Source of the DNA: Thereva unica
Taxonomy: Eukaryota > Arthropoda > Insecta > Diptera > Therevidae
Direction: 5' to 3'
Length of the DNA stretch: 64,000 nt
NCBI GenBank assembly: GCA_949987705.1
Contig: OX465281.1
Span: 166,360,516-166,424,515 of the forward strand
Shown: positions 23,420 through 35,000 of the stretch, one piece after another
How positions within the stretch are numbered: the first letter of the stretch is position 1
Layout of the letters: each line of letters opens with the position of its first letter
Position numbers and translations under genes: made by a program
Notes under the pieces: generated by a model
Seen by the model: only the letters and a program-made list of their open reading frames with translations
The model's database searches: none
Told to the model about the DNA's origin: nothing

Positions 23420-26400
23420 AGTATATACCTTTAGATCCACGGCGGCCGTCTCAGGAGGGCGGATTGAAATATTCTTCACAACCCCTTCGACATGGGTATC
23501 CAATGAAAGGATATGATAAGTAGAACACCATAAGCAATATAGTATACTTAATTTATCGTTTGGTCCATGGCAGCCTTCTCAAGAGGGCGGATTACCATTT
23601 TTTTCACAACCCCTTCGAGATGGGTATCAAATCAAAGAGTACGATAAGTAGAACACCATAAGCAATATAGAATATTAAACATATCGTTTGGTCCATGGCG
23701 GTCATCTCAAGAGGGCGGATTACCATTATCTTCACAACCAACTTGAGATGGGTATCAAATGAAAGGGCATTATAAGTAGAATACCATAGGCTATGTCTTT
23801 AGATTCATGGCGGCCATCTCAAGAGGGCGGATTACCATTTTCTGCACAACACCCAGACATGGGTATCAAAATAAAAGGCTATGAAAAGTAGAACTCCATA
23901 AGCAATATAGTATACTCAATCTATCATTTGGTCAATAGTGGCCATCTTAAGAGGGCCGATTACCATTTTCTTCACAACCCCTTTGAGATGGGTATCAAAT
24001 GAAAGAGTATGATAAGTAGAACACCATAACCAATATAGTATACTCAATATATCGTTTGGTCCATGGCGGTTATCTCAAGAGGGCGGATTACGATTTTCTT
24101 CACAGTGCCCTCGACATGGGTATCAAATGAAAGAGTATGAAAAGTGGAACACCATAAGCAATGTAGTATACTCAATTTGTCATTTGGTCCATGGCGGCCA
24201 TCTCAAGAGGGCGGATTACCATCTTCATCACAACCCCTTCGAAATGGGTATCAAATGAAAGAGTACGATAAGTAGAACACCATAAGCAATATAGAATATT
24301 CAATATATCGTTTGGTCCATGGCGGTTATCTCAAGAGAGCGGATTACCATTTTCTTCACAACCCCAGGACATGGGTATCAAATGAAAGGGCATTATAAGT
24401 AGAATGCAGTAGGCTATGTCTTTATATTCATGGCGGTCATCTCAAGAGGGCGGATTACTATTTTCTTCACAACACCCGAGACATGGGTATCAAATGAAAG
24501 GGTATGATAAGTGGGAAACCATAAGGAACATAGTGTACTCAATATATCGTTTGGTCAATGGCGGCCATCACAAGAGGGCGGGTTACCATTTCCTGCACAG
24601 TTCCCTCGACATGGGTATCAAATGAAAGAGTATGATAAGTGGAACACCATAAGCAATGTAGTATACTCAATTTCTCATTTGGTCCATGGCGGCCATCTCA
24701 AGAGGGCGGATTACCATCTTCATCACAACCCCTTCGAAATGGGTATCAAATGAAAGAGTACGATAAGTAGAACACCATAAGCAATATAGAATATTCAATA
24801 TATCGTTTGGTCCATGGCGGTTATCTCAAGAGAGCGGATTACCATTTTCTTCACAACCCCAGGAAATGGGTATCAAATGAAAGGGCATTATAAGTAGAAT
24901 GCAGTAGGCTATGTCTTTATATTCATGACGGCCATCTCAAGAGGGCGGATTACTATTTTCTTCACAACACCCGAGACATGGCTATCAAATGAAAGGGTAT
25001 GATAATTGGAATACCTTAAGCAATAAAGTATACTCAATATATCATTTGGTCCATGGCGGCCATCTCAAGACGGCGGATTACCATTTTCTTCACAACCCCT
25101 TCGACATGGGTATCAAATGAAAGGGCATTATAAGTAAAATGCAGTAGGCTATGTCTTTATATTCATGGCGGTCATCTCAAGAGGGCGGATTACTATTTTC
25201 TTCACAACACCCGAGACATGGGTATCAAAGGAAAGGGTATGATAAGTGGGAAACCATAAGGAACATAGTGTACTCAATATATCGTTTGGTCCATGGCGGC
25301 CATCACAAGAGGGCGGGCTACCATTTCCTTCACAGTTCCCTCGACATGGGTATCAAATGAAAGAGTATGATAAGTGAAACACCATAAGCAATATAGTATA
25401 CTCAATTTATCTTTTGGTCCATGGCGGCCATCTCAAGAGGGCGGATTACCATTTTCTTCACAGTGCCCTCGACATGGGTATCAAATGAAAGAGTATGAAA
25501 AGTGGAACACCATAAGCAATATAGTATACTCAATTTATCATTTGGTCCATGGCGGCCGTCTCAAGAGGGCGGATTACCATCTTCATCACAACCCCTTCGA
25601 AATGGGTATCAAATGAAAGAGTACGATAAGTAGAACACCATAAGCAATATAGAATATTCAATATATTATTTGGTCCATGGCGGTTATCTCAAGAGGGCGG
25701 ATTACCATTTTCTTCACAACCCCAGGACATGGGTATCAAATGAAAGGGCATTATAAGTAGAATGCAGTAGGCTATGTCTTTATATTCATGGCGGTCATCT
25801 CAAGAGGGCGGATTACTATTTTCTTCACAACACCCGAGACATGGGTATCAAATGAAAGGGTATGATAAGTGGGAAACCATAAGGAACATAGTGTACTCAA
25901 TATATCGTTTGGTCAATGGCGGCCATCACTAGAGGGCGGGTTACCATTTCCTTCACAGTTCCCTCGACATGGGTATCAAATGAAAGAGTATGATAAGTGA
26001 AACACCATAAGCAATATAGTATATTCAATATATCGTTTGGTCCATGGCGGTCATCTCAAGAGGGCGTATTACCATTTTCTTCACCAATCCCTCGACATGG
26101 GTATCAAATGAAAGGGCATTATAAGTAGAATGCAGTAGGCTATGTCTTTATATTCATGACGGCCATCTCAAGAGGGCGGATTACTATTTTCTTCACAACA
26201 CCCGAGACATGGCTATCAAATGAAAGGGTATGATAAGTGGAGTACCTTAAGCAATAAAGTATACTCAATATATCATTTGGTCCATGGCGGCCATCTCAAG
26301 ACGGCGGATTACCATTTTCTTCACAACATCCTCGACATGGGTATCAAATGAAAGGGCATTATAAGTAAAATGCAGTAGGCTATGTCTTTATATTCATGGC

Positions 26401-26533
26401 GGTCATCTCAAGAGGGCGGATTACTATTTTCTTCACAACACCCGAGACATGGGTATCAAATGAAAGGGTATGATAAGTGGGACACCATAAGGAATATAGT
26501 GTACTCAATATATCGTTTGGTCCATGGCGGCGT
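23420..26533 (+). repeat. ~128-bp satellite array leading into Helentron remnant 2
   Basis: About 25 monomers, again in two length classes, arranged in higher-order blocks: the segment at 24416 recurs at 25151 (735 bp) and again near 25785. It ends in mid-monomer (ATGGCGGCGTCC) where the endonuclease remnant begins. Confidence 0.9.
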
Positions 26534-27272
26534 CCAATGGTTTTGGATATGATTTGTAACAAAATAGGTCTTTCAGTATTAACTTTTAATTGCCAAAATC
26601 ATATTTTAGATTTTATTGATCCAGTTTTACTGAAAATTGTAATATTCTATTACTTACTGAAACATGGATGAGAAATGACGAAGAAATTATCCTTCCTAAT
26701 TTCAATTGCATTTCTCATTATAAACGAGACAATATTCATGCAGGTGGGTCGCAATATACCAAAACTATAAAGATAGTGTCAACATTTGCCAACCAAATAT
26801 GGAAACTATTTTGTCAAACATGAGTGCATTGAGTACTAGACATTCATCAGTTGGAGACATTTGTTCAGTGATTTGTAAAATAAGAAAAGATCATGAAATA
26901 GTTATTGTAGCTGTTTATATATCACCAAATCAAAAGATTGAGGATATTACATTATTTATTCATCGATCCCTGTTAGAATATACTGAGACAGAATATAAAT
27001 TACTATGTCATAAACTTCCACTAATATTATCTGGAGACTTTAATATTAACTTCAATGAAAAAGACAAATTTAAAATCTTCACATCCTTTTTATCTGACAC
27101 ATTTAATTTGAGTATGAATAATGATCCAGCACAGTACACAACGAAATACTGTACTACAGTTGATGCCGTTTTTTCAAGATTCTTGTACAAAATTGATTCT
27201 GAAGTATATGCATCTTATTATAGTTATCATAAGCCAATAATTTCTATGTTACAATTTGGTGATAAAATTTGA
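26534..27272 (+). pseudogene. Helentron endonuclease domain, copy 2, decayed
   Basis: Same domain and family as 22260-22988 at high identity. Visible: KIGLSVLTFNCQ, a shifted TETWM equivalent, METILSNMSALSTRHSSVGD, VIVAVYISPNQKIEDITLFI, LILSGDFNINF and YYSYHKPIISMLQFGD. Frameshifts near 26600-26760 break the N-terminal part; 26799-27272 is open. It retains the AIYQN-type segment that copy 1 lost. No helicase remnant precedes it; the satellite joins directly upstream of the domain, so the two copies were truncated at different points. Confidence 0.85.
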
Positions 27273-27452
27273 AATTTTTTTTGGAAAGTTTTGGAATGTT
27301 AATATTATAATAAATATTTTCCTAAAATATTAAATTAAATTTTTGATTTGATTCGATCCTTTACATTATTTGCTTGAAAAATGGTATAAAGTAAAAATAA
27401 ATAAAATATACAGATTTTATTTGGAGTTACATTCGCAGTTGTAAAAAAATCG

Positions 27453-27500
27453 TAAGGAACTTCGTTCCTGACGGGGGTCCCATGACCGCACCTTATTTTT
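27453..27500 (+). other. Probable Helentron 3' terminal hairpin, copy 2
   Basis: Same hairpin and GACGGGGGTCCCATGACCGC block as at 23137, followed by a T-run. Here it is followed by unrelated sequence, so the element's 3' boundary lies near 27490. Confidence 0.55.
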
Positions 27501-27959
27501 TTTTATTTCGTACTTTTTAGTCCATTCATTTTCTTCGGGTGCAATATAAAAATGTTTGGATTGTAAATGATTGGATTGTAAAATGTATATCTCGGTGATG
27601 TTCGACCACTTGCTCCTCCGACCTTATCACAATCAATGTAACATAATATAACGCGTAGATAAGTATAAATATAATGAGCAATAACTAATGGAGGAAATTT
27701 TTATTCGTCTTTTGCACTCAGTTTATTTACACAATTCGACTTGCGCCAGACAATTTAAAAAACTAAATCGTTGCGTACATATAAACCTACTTACCTTTAC
27801 GATAAGTATGACACGCTGCCGTAGTATCGTTTAATCGACGACGCAGCGTACGTATTGCGAGAATGATTCTTATTTTTAAATCCATTCAGAGAAGTATAAC
27901 ACGCCGCCGCGCCATTGAAAAAAATCACGTTTCACCAGTGGTCCAGGTATGTTTCCGCA
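27501..27959. other. No gene seen
   Basis: Unique-looking AT-rich sequence with short GC-rich patches (two ACACGC(T/C)GCCG blocks at about 27811 and 27900). Nothing recognised. Confidence 0.4.
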
Positions 27960-29118
27960 GATAAATAAAATCTTTAGGAGAAGGACTGGAGAAGGTGCAA
28001 TTACCTAGGAATCTTGACCATGAGAATTGCTACGAAAAGCAGGCTTAGATGCGGGTACGCTTTACCGAGACTCCGACGATTGTTTTTTCGTGGAAGATGA
28101 GCAGGACAGAGTAGATTTGGTAGGGGCTTTCTGCGAGGGAACCTATTCCGTAAATACTAGTGTTCGACGGAATGTTGACCTGGAGAATCAGGCACTATTA
28201 AATCATTCCGCCCTTCAAAGCGAAATCAGAGTACAGAGATCTGAGAATCGACATTTAGTCGAATTCAGTGAAGATTGCCCAGCAGACAATGTTTCAGATG
28301 CCTTCGAACACTCAATCTTCGTGAGGAAGGATAAACTCCTGCGAATCTTTCAAACACTGAATAATAAAAAATCGGAGGGGATCGACGGCATCCTTAATAA
28401 TTAAAGCACCTACCCCCATGCGCGGTCGACATTTATACTACGCTGTTCAGCAATGCCTTGAACAATGCTTATTTCCCAGAACATTGGAAAATAGCTGTGA
28501 TATATCCGATGCCAAAAAAAAAATAAAGATAGATCAAACCCTGCTAATATCCGATAAATAAGTTTACTTCCAAACAAAGTATTTGAGGTTGTAATTAACC
28601 GTTAGCTGGCAAGCTGGGTTGAGAAAAATAAAATAATTCCGGACAACCAGTTCGGATTCCGAGCGGAGCATGGCACTATCCATGCATGCGCAAAATTTGT
28701 GTCCGACATTCACTGTAACTTCAGTAAGAAACAGTGAACCGGAGCATCCCTTGTCGACTTGGAGAAGGCTTTCGACTCTCTATGGGTCGAGGGGCTACTA
28801 CTAAAGCTGACATAGTATGGAATGAGCAATCCTCTGCTTCACGTGATCTGTGACATGATAACGGGGAATAAATTCTTGATCAAAAGTGGGAATTTTACCT
28901 CACAGGAGCAGTTAATTTACCGCTGCTCTTCAACATTTATATAAGCGATCTAGTTGGATCCCTTCCTAGCGCATTGGCTTTCGCGGACGACCTCGTCATA
29001 TACAGGACAGGACCGAAGATTGACGTTATCCAGACGCTACTACAACACGATTTCGAGGAAATCGAGGGTTACGCTGGTGATTGGAAATTGAAAATTAATC
29101 ATGGAAAATGCGAAACGT
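27960..29118 (+). pseudogene. LINE-C, decayed non-LTR retrotransposon RT
   Basis: Remnant of an ORF2 reverse transcriptase. The open stretch 28027-28404 ends in NNKKSEGIDGI, the usual entry into the LINE RT domain. Later, spread over three frames, come FPEHWKIAVIYP, PDNQFGFRAEHGT, GASLVDLEKAFDSLW, and at about 28930-29118 SDLVGSLPSALAFADDLVIY with the FADD catalytic box, then GDWKLKINHGKCE. Many frameshifts and stops; endonuclease and 3' end are missing. The F-A-D-D box and QFGFR motif identify a LINE; the exact clade (Jockey or related) is not certain. Confidence 0.8.
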
Positions 29119-29219
29119 GATAGTATCTTACGTGAGATAACCTTACTAGTGTTGAGATTACGAAGCTTTTTGTATTCGCTTAGGTAGCCAGGGATCTTAG
29201 TCCTGCGATAACGTCTGTT

Positions 29220-29768
29220 TTTTTTTTTTTTTTATGTGGAACACTAGAGACTTAGGGAAGGCCCCTTTGTTCTGTCGACCATGTATTTGTCTGTACATGG
29301 ACTCGCGCTGCAATATCAAGTCGCGGATTTCACGCAAAAACCAAGGACAAGGTGAAGACAGATTGCATCTTCTAGTAACCAAGGGAACACACCGATCATA
29401 GAGAGATCGAATAAAAGAGGTCAGGAGATCGACTTTAGTGTCAACACAGGTAGTGTTATATATATCGCCCCAAGGCACAGAAGAGGCTAGTTCGGAGAGC
29501 AGATTGACGAATGCATGGAAGACTGGCGAAAGGTAAAACGAATAGAGAGAAACAGAATATCATGATCGAGGAAGCTAGGGGGAGAAATTTGGTTGTGTTT
29601 TAACACTGAATCAATAGAGGTAGTAGATAGAACATCAAGTAGGGAAGGATTACAGCAATACTGAAAAGTAGGTAGACGATTAAGAATATGTAAGTCCAAA
29701 GATGCGAGAAAAAATCTAAGCGAGTTTGCACGTGAATTGTCCCTAAGCAGATTAACATTAAAGTCCCC
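29220..29768 (-). pseudogene. LINE-A, endonuclease C-terminus and linker joined to a 3' tail
   Basis: Minus strand from 29768: GDFNVNLLRDNSRANSLRFF (catalytic Asp/Asn box of the endonuclease), then LDHDILFLSIRFTF, a frameshift near 29485, and the linker CPWFLREIRDLILQRESMYR. It then runs straight into CACATAAAA and a poly-A tail (T-run at 29219-29234), with the whole RT missing. It is the downstream half of the LINE whose N-terminal endonuclease lies at 38489-38940; BEL1 separates the halves and is flanked by a TCCCC duplication. Confidence 0.8.
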
Positions 29769-31276
29769 TGTTCAGAATTAGCAATTTAATTTCTGACTCA
29801 ATAAAAAGGTGCCGGAAGGGTGTGATTCAATAAAAAGATAACCTTTCCAATAATCAAAATTAAGTATTTATTTTCAATTAATTATTAGATTTTCTCAAAT
29901 ATAACTTCAATAAAAATTCAACAAATTGCCAAAATAATTCAATTCAATCTTTAATTCGTTATTTATTACTTGAAATTTCGTATTTGTTTTGTAAATAAAA
30001 ATTACCAAAATATTGCTTGCTCTGGTAACTTAAATGAATAACGCCACCTATCTGTCAGCGTGATGATTGATGTTTCGACTGATGTGTTCTGCAATTAGAA
30101 CAGCCAGGAATAACCTTTGTGTTGCTGCACTCTGGTTTCGTTTCTTGGGAATCGCTTGGGATTTGCTTGCTGTTTGCTGCTTGCTGCCCTGGTTGTGGCT
30201 TGCTGGACTGCTTTGCCTTGTTTCTTCGCAAATTCGTCCCTCTGTGGTTGGTTAGAGTAACTGCTGAAATCAATTTTGGTGATTAAGTTACTGCTGTATT
30301 AAAGACTTCAAAACTGTCTTTAATTCGGGCTTTACTGGGAAAAGACTTCAATTCTGTCTTTCCAAAATGCTAAGTTCGATACTTAGGCTTTGAAATTGCT
30401 TTATTGCTAAAACCTCAATACAGATTTTACCTTCTAGTTCAAGACTCTAGAAAGATTAAAAGCAATCTGATTTAACGCCGTCTGTGCGTCGGTAATTATT
30501 TTCTGTTTGAATAATAGCTGCGGCTATCCTTTGGCAGGGGGCTTCGTTCTCGAAGTACATAATTTCGGGTTTATGTACTAGATCGGCGTGCGATGTCCGA
30601 TCAGCTGTTCTTGTTTATCTTACGGCTGTCAAATGGGGTAAGTATTTTCATCTTTGTTTTTGAATATATATATATATATATTAATTTTAGTTATATTTTT
30701 AGGGTTTTAACGCAGATTCGGTGGGGGATGATCGAGGCGGAGTTTTGTGTTTATTTCTGCAGGGTTGACAGGTAAGAATTTTATGTGGAATCTATTAGTA
30801 TTTTTATTAATTTTCTGTTTGTAGAACTTGCGGATTTGCCGACGGCTTTTGGCATATTTATCGGGACGGATTTGTTGAATTGTTTAAAAAAAGGTACGTA
30901 TTTTGCATTTAATTTTGATTAATCTGTTTATTTTCAGGTATGAATTTTTGTGTTTACTTTTGTGTAGTGATGTCTTTGTACGTGTGTTTTTTGTGATCTT
31001 TATAATAAATAGTTAAAAACAAAGTTCATTTGGGTTTCATTTGTTGTTGTTTTTTTTTCTCTTTTATTTCTTCATTTTCAGGGCGTTTTGCAGCTTTTGT
31101 TTTTGTTCATAGAGAAGGGGAATAAATGAATTTACTAATCGTGCGGAAATTTGTGTTTTTATTTATTGCTTCCTTCCCTTCTTTATTTTTCAGATATGGT
31201 TTTTGCAGATGGTGCTTTTTACAGGTTTATGACATTTAGGATTCTTTTTAGGCTTGATTTTGTTTCAGCCTGAACA
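29769..31276 (-). repeat. BEL1 LTR (3' LTR in element orientation)
   Basis: 1508 bp, TGTTCAG at the left and CTGAACA at the right, near-identical to 36984-38488. Contains a short (TA)n and, on the plus strand, three intron-like GT-AG modules. Confidence 0.93.
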
Positions 31277-31290
31277 TTCTCCCCGCCTTG
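31277..31290 (-). promoter_or_regulatory. BEL1 polypurine tract
   Basis: Minus strand AAGGCGGGGAGAA directly before the 3' LTR. Confidence 0.7.
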
Positions 31291-31421
31291 AAGCGCTGAG
31301 CTTCAAAGGAAATAGTTCTTCAAGGAGGCGGTTGTAAGTAATGATGTAGAATGGATAAGACATGTATACACTTCATTTCATTTTTATTCATTTTCTTTTT
31401 TCATTTGTTTTTGTTTGTACA

Positions 31422-31895
31422 TTATGTTCGTTTTGTTGTATTTTGTTGTTGGAGACGGACGAAAATCTTCTGATCTGCCCTTTTCGTGAACCTAAGTGTT
31501 CCATTCTTTGTTGGCATCCTGAAAGATTTCTTGGCTTGCCTGATCTTATTCCAGGGAAGTGTAAGATGGCGAATTTTTTCCCACAACTCCTTGCTTATCT
31601 CCAGGTCAGGCGGTGGCTGTTGCTTTCGTCGTCGGTATTCTTCCAACGTAATACGTTTTGTTGTGGCTTTGTTAGTTGACTCTGGAGGAGGCTGACTTCC
31701 TTTAGGTTTCGTTGTCGGAATTGGTCGCGGTTGTGTCCTTTTCCGGATTTCAGGGCCACAAGGTGCGGCTTCGAAGGGTCGCCTAACTACTGGCCGTTGT
31801 GGAGACGTAAGTTTTATCGTCTGCTTTAACGTTGCTGGAGTTGTCTTTGGTGGTGTTGGGATTTCTGGGATGTCATCTATCCATAAGTAATCCAT
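31422..31895 (-). CDS. Extra ORF downstream of BEL1 pol, 157 residues, unknown
   Basis: I do not recognise this protein. It starts at ATG 31895, 172 nt after the pol stop, and ends about 145 nt before the 3' LTR. The sequence has an acidic/aromatic N-terminus (MDYLWIDDIPEIP), a long Pro/Thr/Lys/Arg-rich middle (residues about 15-90) and a basic C-terminal half with a Trp-containing segment (ELWEKIRHLTLPWNKIRQ) and several Arg/Lys clusters. No signal peptide, membrane segment or zinc motif, so it is not an envelope. The length (157 codons, clear start and stop) exceeds chance in this base composition, and its position is that of an accessory gene expressed from a spliced or subgenomic RNA. It might instead be a fortuitous ORF or a captured host fragment. 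Only one copy exists in the window. Confidence 0.5.
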   Translation of the reverse strand: MDYLWIDDIPEIPTPPKTTPATLKQTIKLTSPQRPVVRRPFEAAPCGPEIRKRTQPRPIPTTKPKGSQPPPESTNKATTKRITLEEYRRRKQQPPPDLEISKELWEKIRHLTLPWNKIRQAKKSFRMPTKNGTLRFTKRADQKIFVRLQQQNTTKRT

Positions 31896-32067
31896 CGTTG
31901 AAGGTTTTTCCTTTTTCTTCTACACTTTGTGTGATGGCGGTTCCGAAATAGTTTTCCAACTACATGTAACGGTCGTTTTTTAATATCTTGATTTTCATTG
32001 TTGGTATGAGTGGTAGCACATTTTATTTATTGGTTGTAGTCTGTGCTATTTGGAGGGCAGCAGTGTA

Positions 32068-35000
32068 TCAATATTGCTGGTCTGGGGCCGAGTTTGATGG
32101 GAGTGAACATATTTTTGTGATTGGCCGTTTCATGACGTTATTTTTTGTTCGCACTGTGACTACTCGTACTAAATTATCAGGTCCGGGATGTGTGGCTGTT
32201 ATTCTTCCTAGCAACCATTGAGACGGTGGCAATCGTTCATCCTTTATGAGAACCAAGTCGTTGATTTTCATTTCTGTAGTGGGTTTGAGCCATTTCGGTC
32301 TTTGTTGTAGACGACTCAAATACTCCGTGCTCCAGCGTGTCCAGAAGCCTTGGTTTAAACGTTGGATGAACTGGTATCTGTTTAGCCGATTGATGTTTGT
32401 GTCGAGTAGGCTGGGTTCTGGCGGTGTAAGTAGTGGGCCACCTATCAGGAAATGTCCTGGGGTTAAAGCTGACACGTGATCTGGGTCTTGGGTTAATTCA
32501 GTGAGAGGTCTAGAGTTGAGCGTAGCTTCGATCTGCGTTGTGAGGGTACTAAGCTCTTCGTACGTTAATCTTGCGTCTCCAATTGTTCGCTTCAAGTGGT
32601 ATTTCACTGATTTTACCCCACTTTCCCAAAGTCCTCCAAAGTGGGGTGATGCTGGAGGGTTGAAATGCCAATGGATACCTTGATTTTCCATAGCCTCGGC
32701 CAATTCTTGTTCTAATGCCTTGTTGGCTTCAATCTTAAAGCGTGTGAGCATATTGTTTGCTCCGAGAAAGTTGGATCCACAATCGCTATACATGTCGGAA
32801 CATAGCCCACGTCTTGCGATGAATCTCCGGAATGCCGTGAGGAATCCTTCTGTGGAGGCGTCGGTGACAACTTCTAAGTGGATGGCCTTTGTCACCATGC
32901 AGATGAATAGTGCTATGTAGCCCTTTTGGCTTCGAGCGTTTCGTAATTTGGATAATTTTAATTCGAAAGGACCACAATAGTCCACTCCAGTGTGAGCGAA
33001 GGGCCTTGCAGGACGGACCCGATATGTCGGAAGATTGGCCATTAGTTGTGTTTGTCCTGCTGCTCTTTGCCTAAAACACTGCATGCATCGATGATTATGC
33101 CGTCTTACTGCGTTTCGTGCGTTCAGTATCCAATACCTTTGTCTTAGCGTGTGTAACATTAGCTGCGTACCTCCGTGTAATGTCGTGCAATGTATATTGT
33201 CGATGATGAGTTTAGCTAATGGGCTCTTCTCTGGCAAGATAATGGGATGGCTTTCGGAGAATGTTGTATTGGCATTTTGGATGCGCCCTCCTACTCTCAA
33301 AATCCCTTCTTGATCGAGGAACGGGGTCAATCTGATGAGTTTACCTTTGGTGGACACTGGTTGTTTTGACTGTATTGCTCGTATTTCTTCTTCAAACTCC
33401 TGTAATTGGACGTTTTTTATCCAGCACTGTAGGGCTGCTTGGATTTCTCTTGAAGTTAGGTAGCTAGGCTGAGGAAGGCTGGATGATGATTTTGATGCTT
33501 TTAACCACCGTCGACAATATGCTGTGACTCTTAGTAGTTTTGTTAATGACGAATATTTGTTGATCAGATCGCGATTGGAGGGATCTGCTTCGATATGTAG
33601 ATTGGTGGTGGTTTTTCGTACTCCCACCGTGGTATCTTGGATTTCCTTCCTTTTGGACCAATGCTCCTTTGTCTGTTGGAGCCAATGAGGGCCTGTCCAC
33701 CATAACTTATGTGGTTTCAATTCACTCGGTGATAGTCCTCTTGTGGCGCAGTCGGCAGGGTTGTCTTCTGTTCTAACATGATTCCAGCTACTTTGGTCTA
33801 GCAGCTGATGTATTTGTGAGACCCTGTTCGCCACGAATGTTTCCCATGATGATGGATGTTTTCTTAACCATGCGAGTACAATTGTAGAATCAGTCCAAGC
33901 ATGTGTAGTTACCTGGTCGAACTTCATGTCGTCCTTTACTTGCGCCAGTAGTTTGGCCAACAAGTGTGCTCCGCACAACTCTAGCTTTGGCAGTGAGATG
34001 GTCTTGATGGGTGCCACTTTGCTTTTGGCAGCGATTAAGTGACAATGGCAGTTGCCGTCTTCGTCCTGTGCCCGGATGTATACGGCTGCTGCATGTGCTT
34101 TGATGGATGCGTCGCAAAATCCATGGATTTCGATGTTCTGGATTTTGTTGTGTACTTGGATCCACCGCGGGATTTGAACAGTTTGGATGACTTGGAGGTC
34201 TGCTCGGAACTTTCGCCATTGTTGATCGATGTTGATCGGGACTGTTTCATCCCAGTCGAGTTTTGTCAGCCAAAGACTTTGTATTAAAGTTTTGGCATTA
34301 ATTGTTACTGGGGTTAGCCAGCCGATGGGGTCGAACAGCTTCGCAATTTCAGACAATATTTTCCGTTTTGTATATATTTCTGGTGCTGACTCCATGCTGA
34401 CCTTGTACGACAGTGTATCGCTGGAAGGATTCCATAATAAGCCAAGAGCTTTGACTTCTTCTGCATTCACTGCGAGTGGAAATGAGACCTCTCGATCGAT
34501 TGCCGGAACTTCTTCCAAGATGGTGTTGTGATTCGCGGCCCATTTTCGGAGCTCTAGCCCTCCAGCTCGGAGAAGCTGAATTAGTTGCCTTTGTTTTTGT
34601 CTTGCTTCTTCTATATTATCTGCGCCAGTCATCAAATCGTCAACGTAAAAATCGTTGAGTACGGCGTTAGAGCCGATTTGGAATGATTCTGCTTCATCTT
34701 TCGCCAATTGGTGCATGGTTCGGATGGCAAGGAAAGGAGCGCTCTTTGTTCCGAACGTCACGGTTAAGAGTTTGTAGTCTCGTATAGGCTGATCTGGTGA
34801 TTCCCTCCAAACAATTCGTTGGTACTCGGCATCGTCTGGATGAACTCGTATCTGCCGGTACATCTTCTCGATGTCGGCCATGTAAGCAATGCGGTATTTT
34901 CTCCATCGCATGAGTGTGGACATCAAAGAGTCTTGTATCACTGGACCATTCAATAATACGCTATTTAGTGAGTTTCCGTTGGCAGTCGGACGGGATGCGT

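Noticed and set aside
30055..30273. Overlapping ORFs in the BEL1 LTR (repeated at 37269 and 48612)
   Set aside because: Conserved only because they lie in LTR copies; overlapping on both strands with low-complexity products.
31422..31895. Envelope gene of BEL1
   Set aside because: No signal peptide, membrane anchor or cleavage site.
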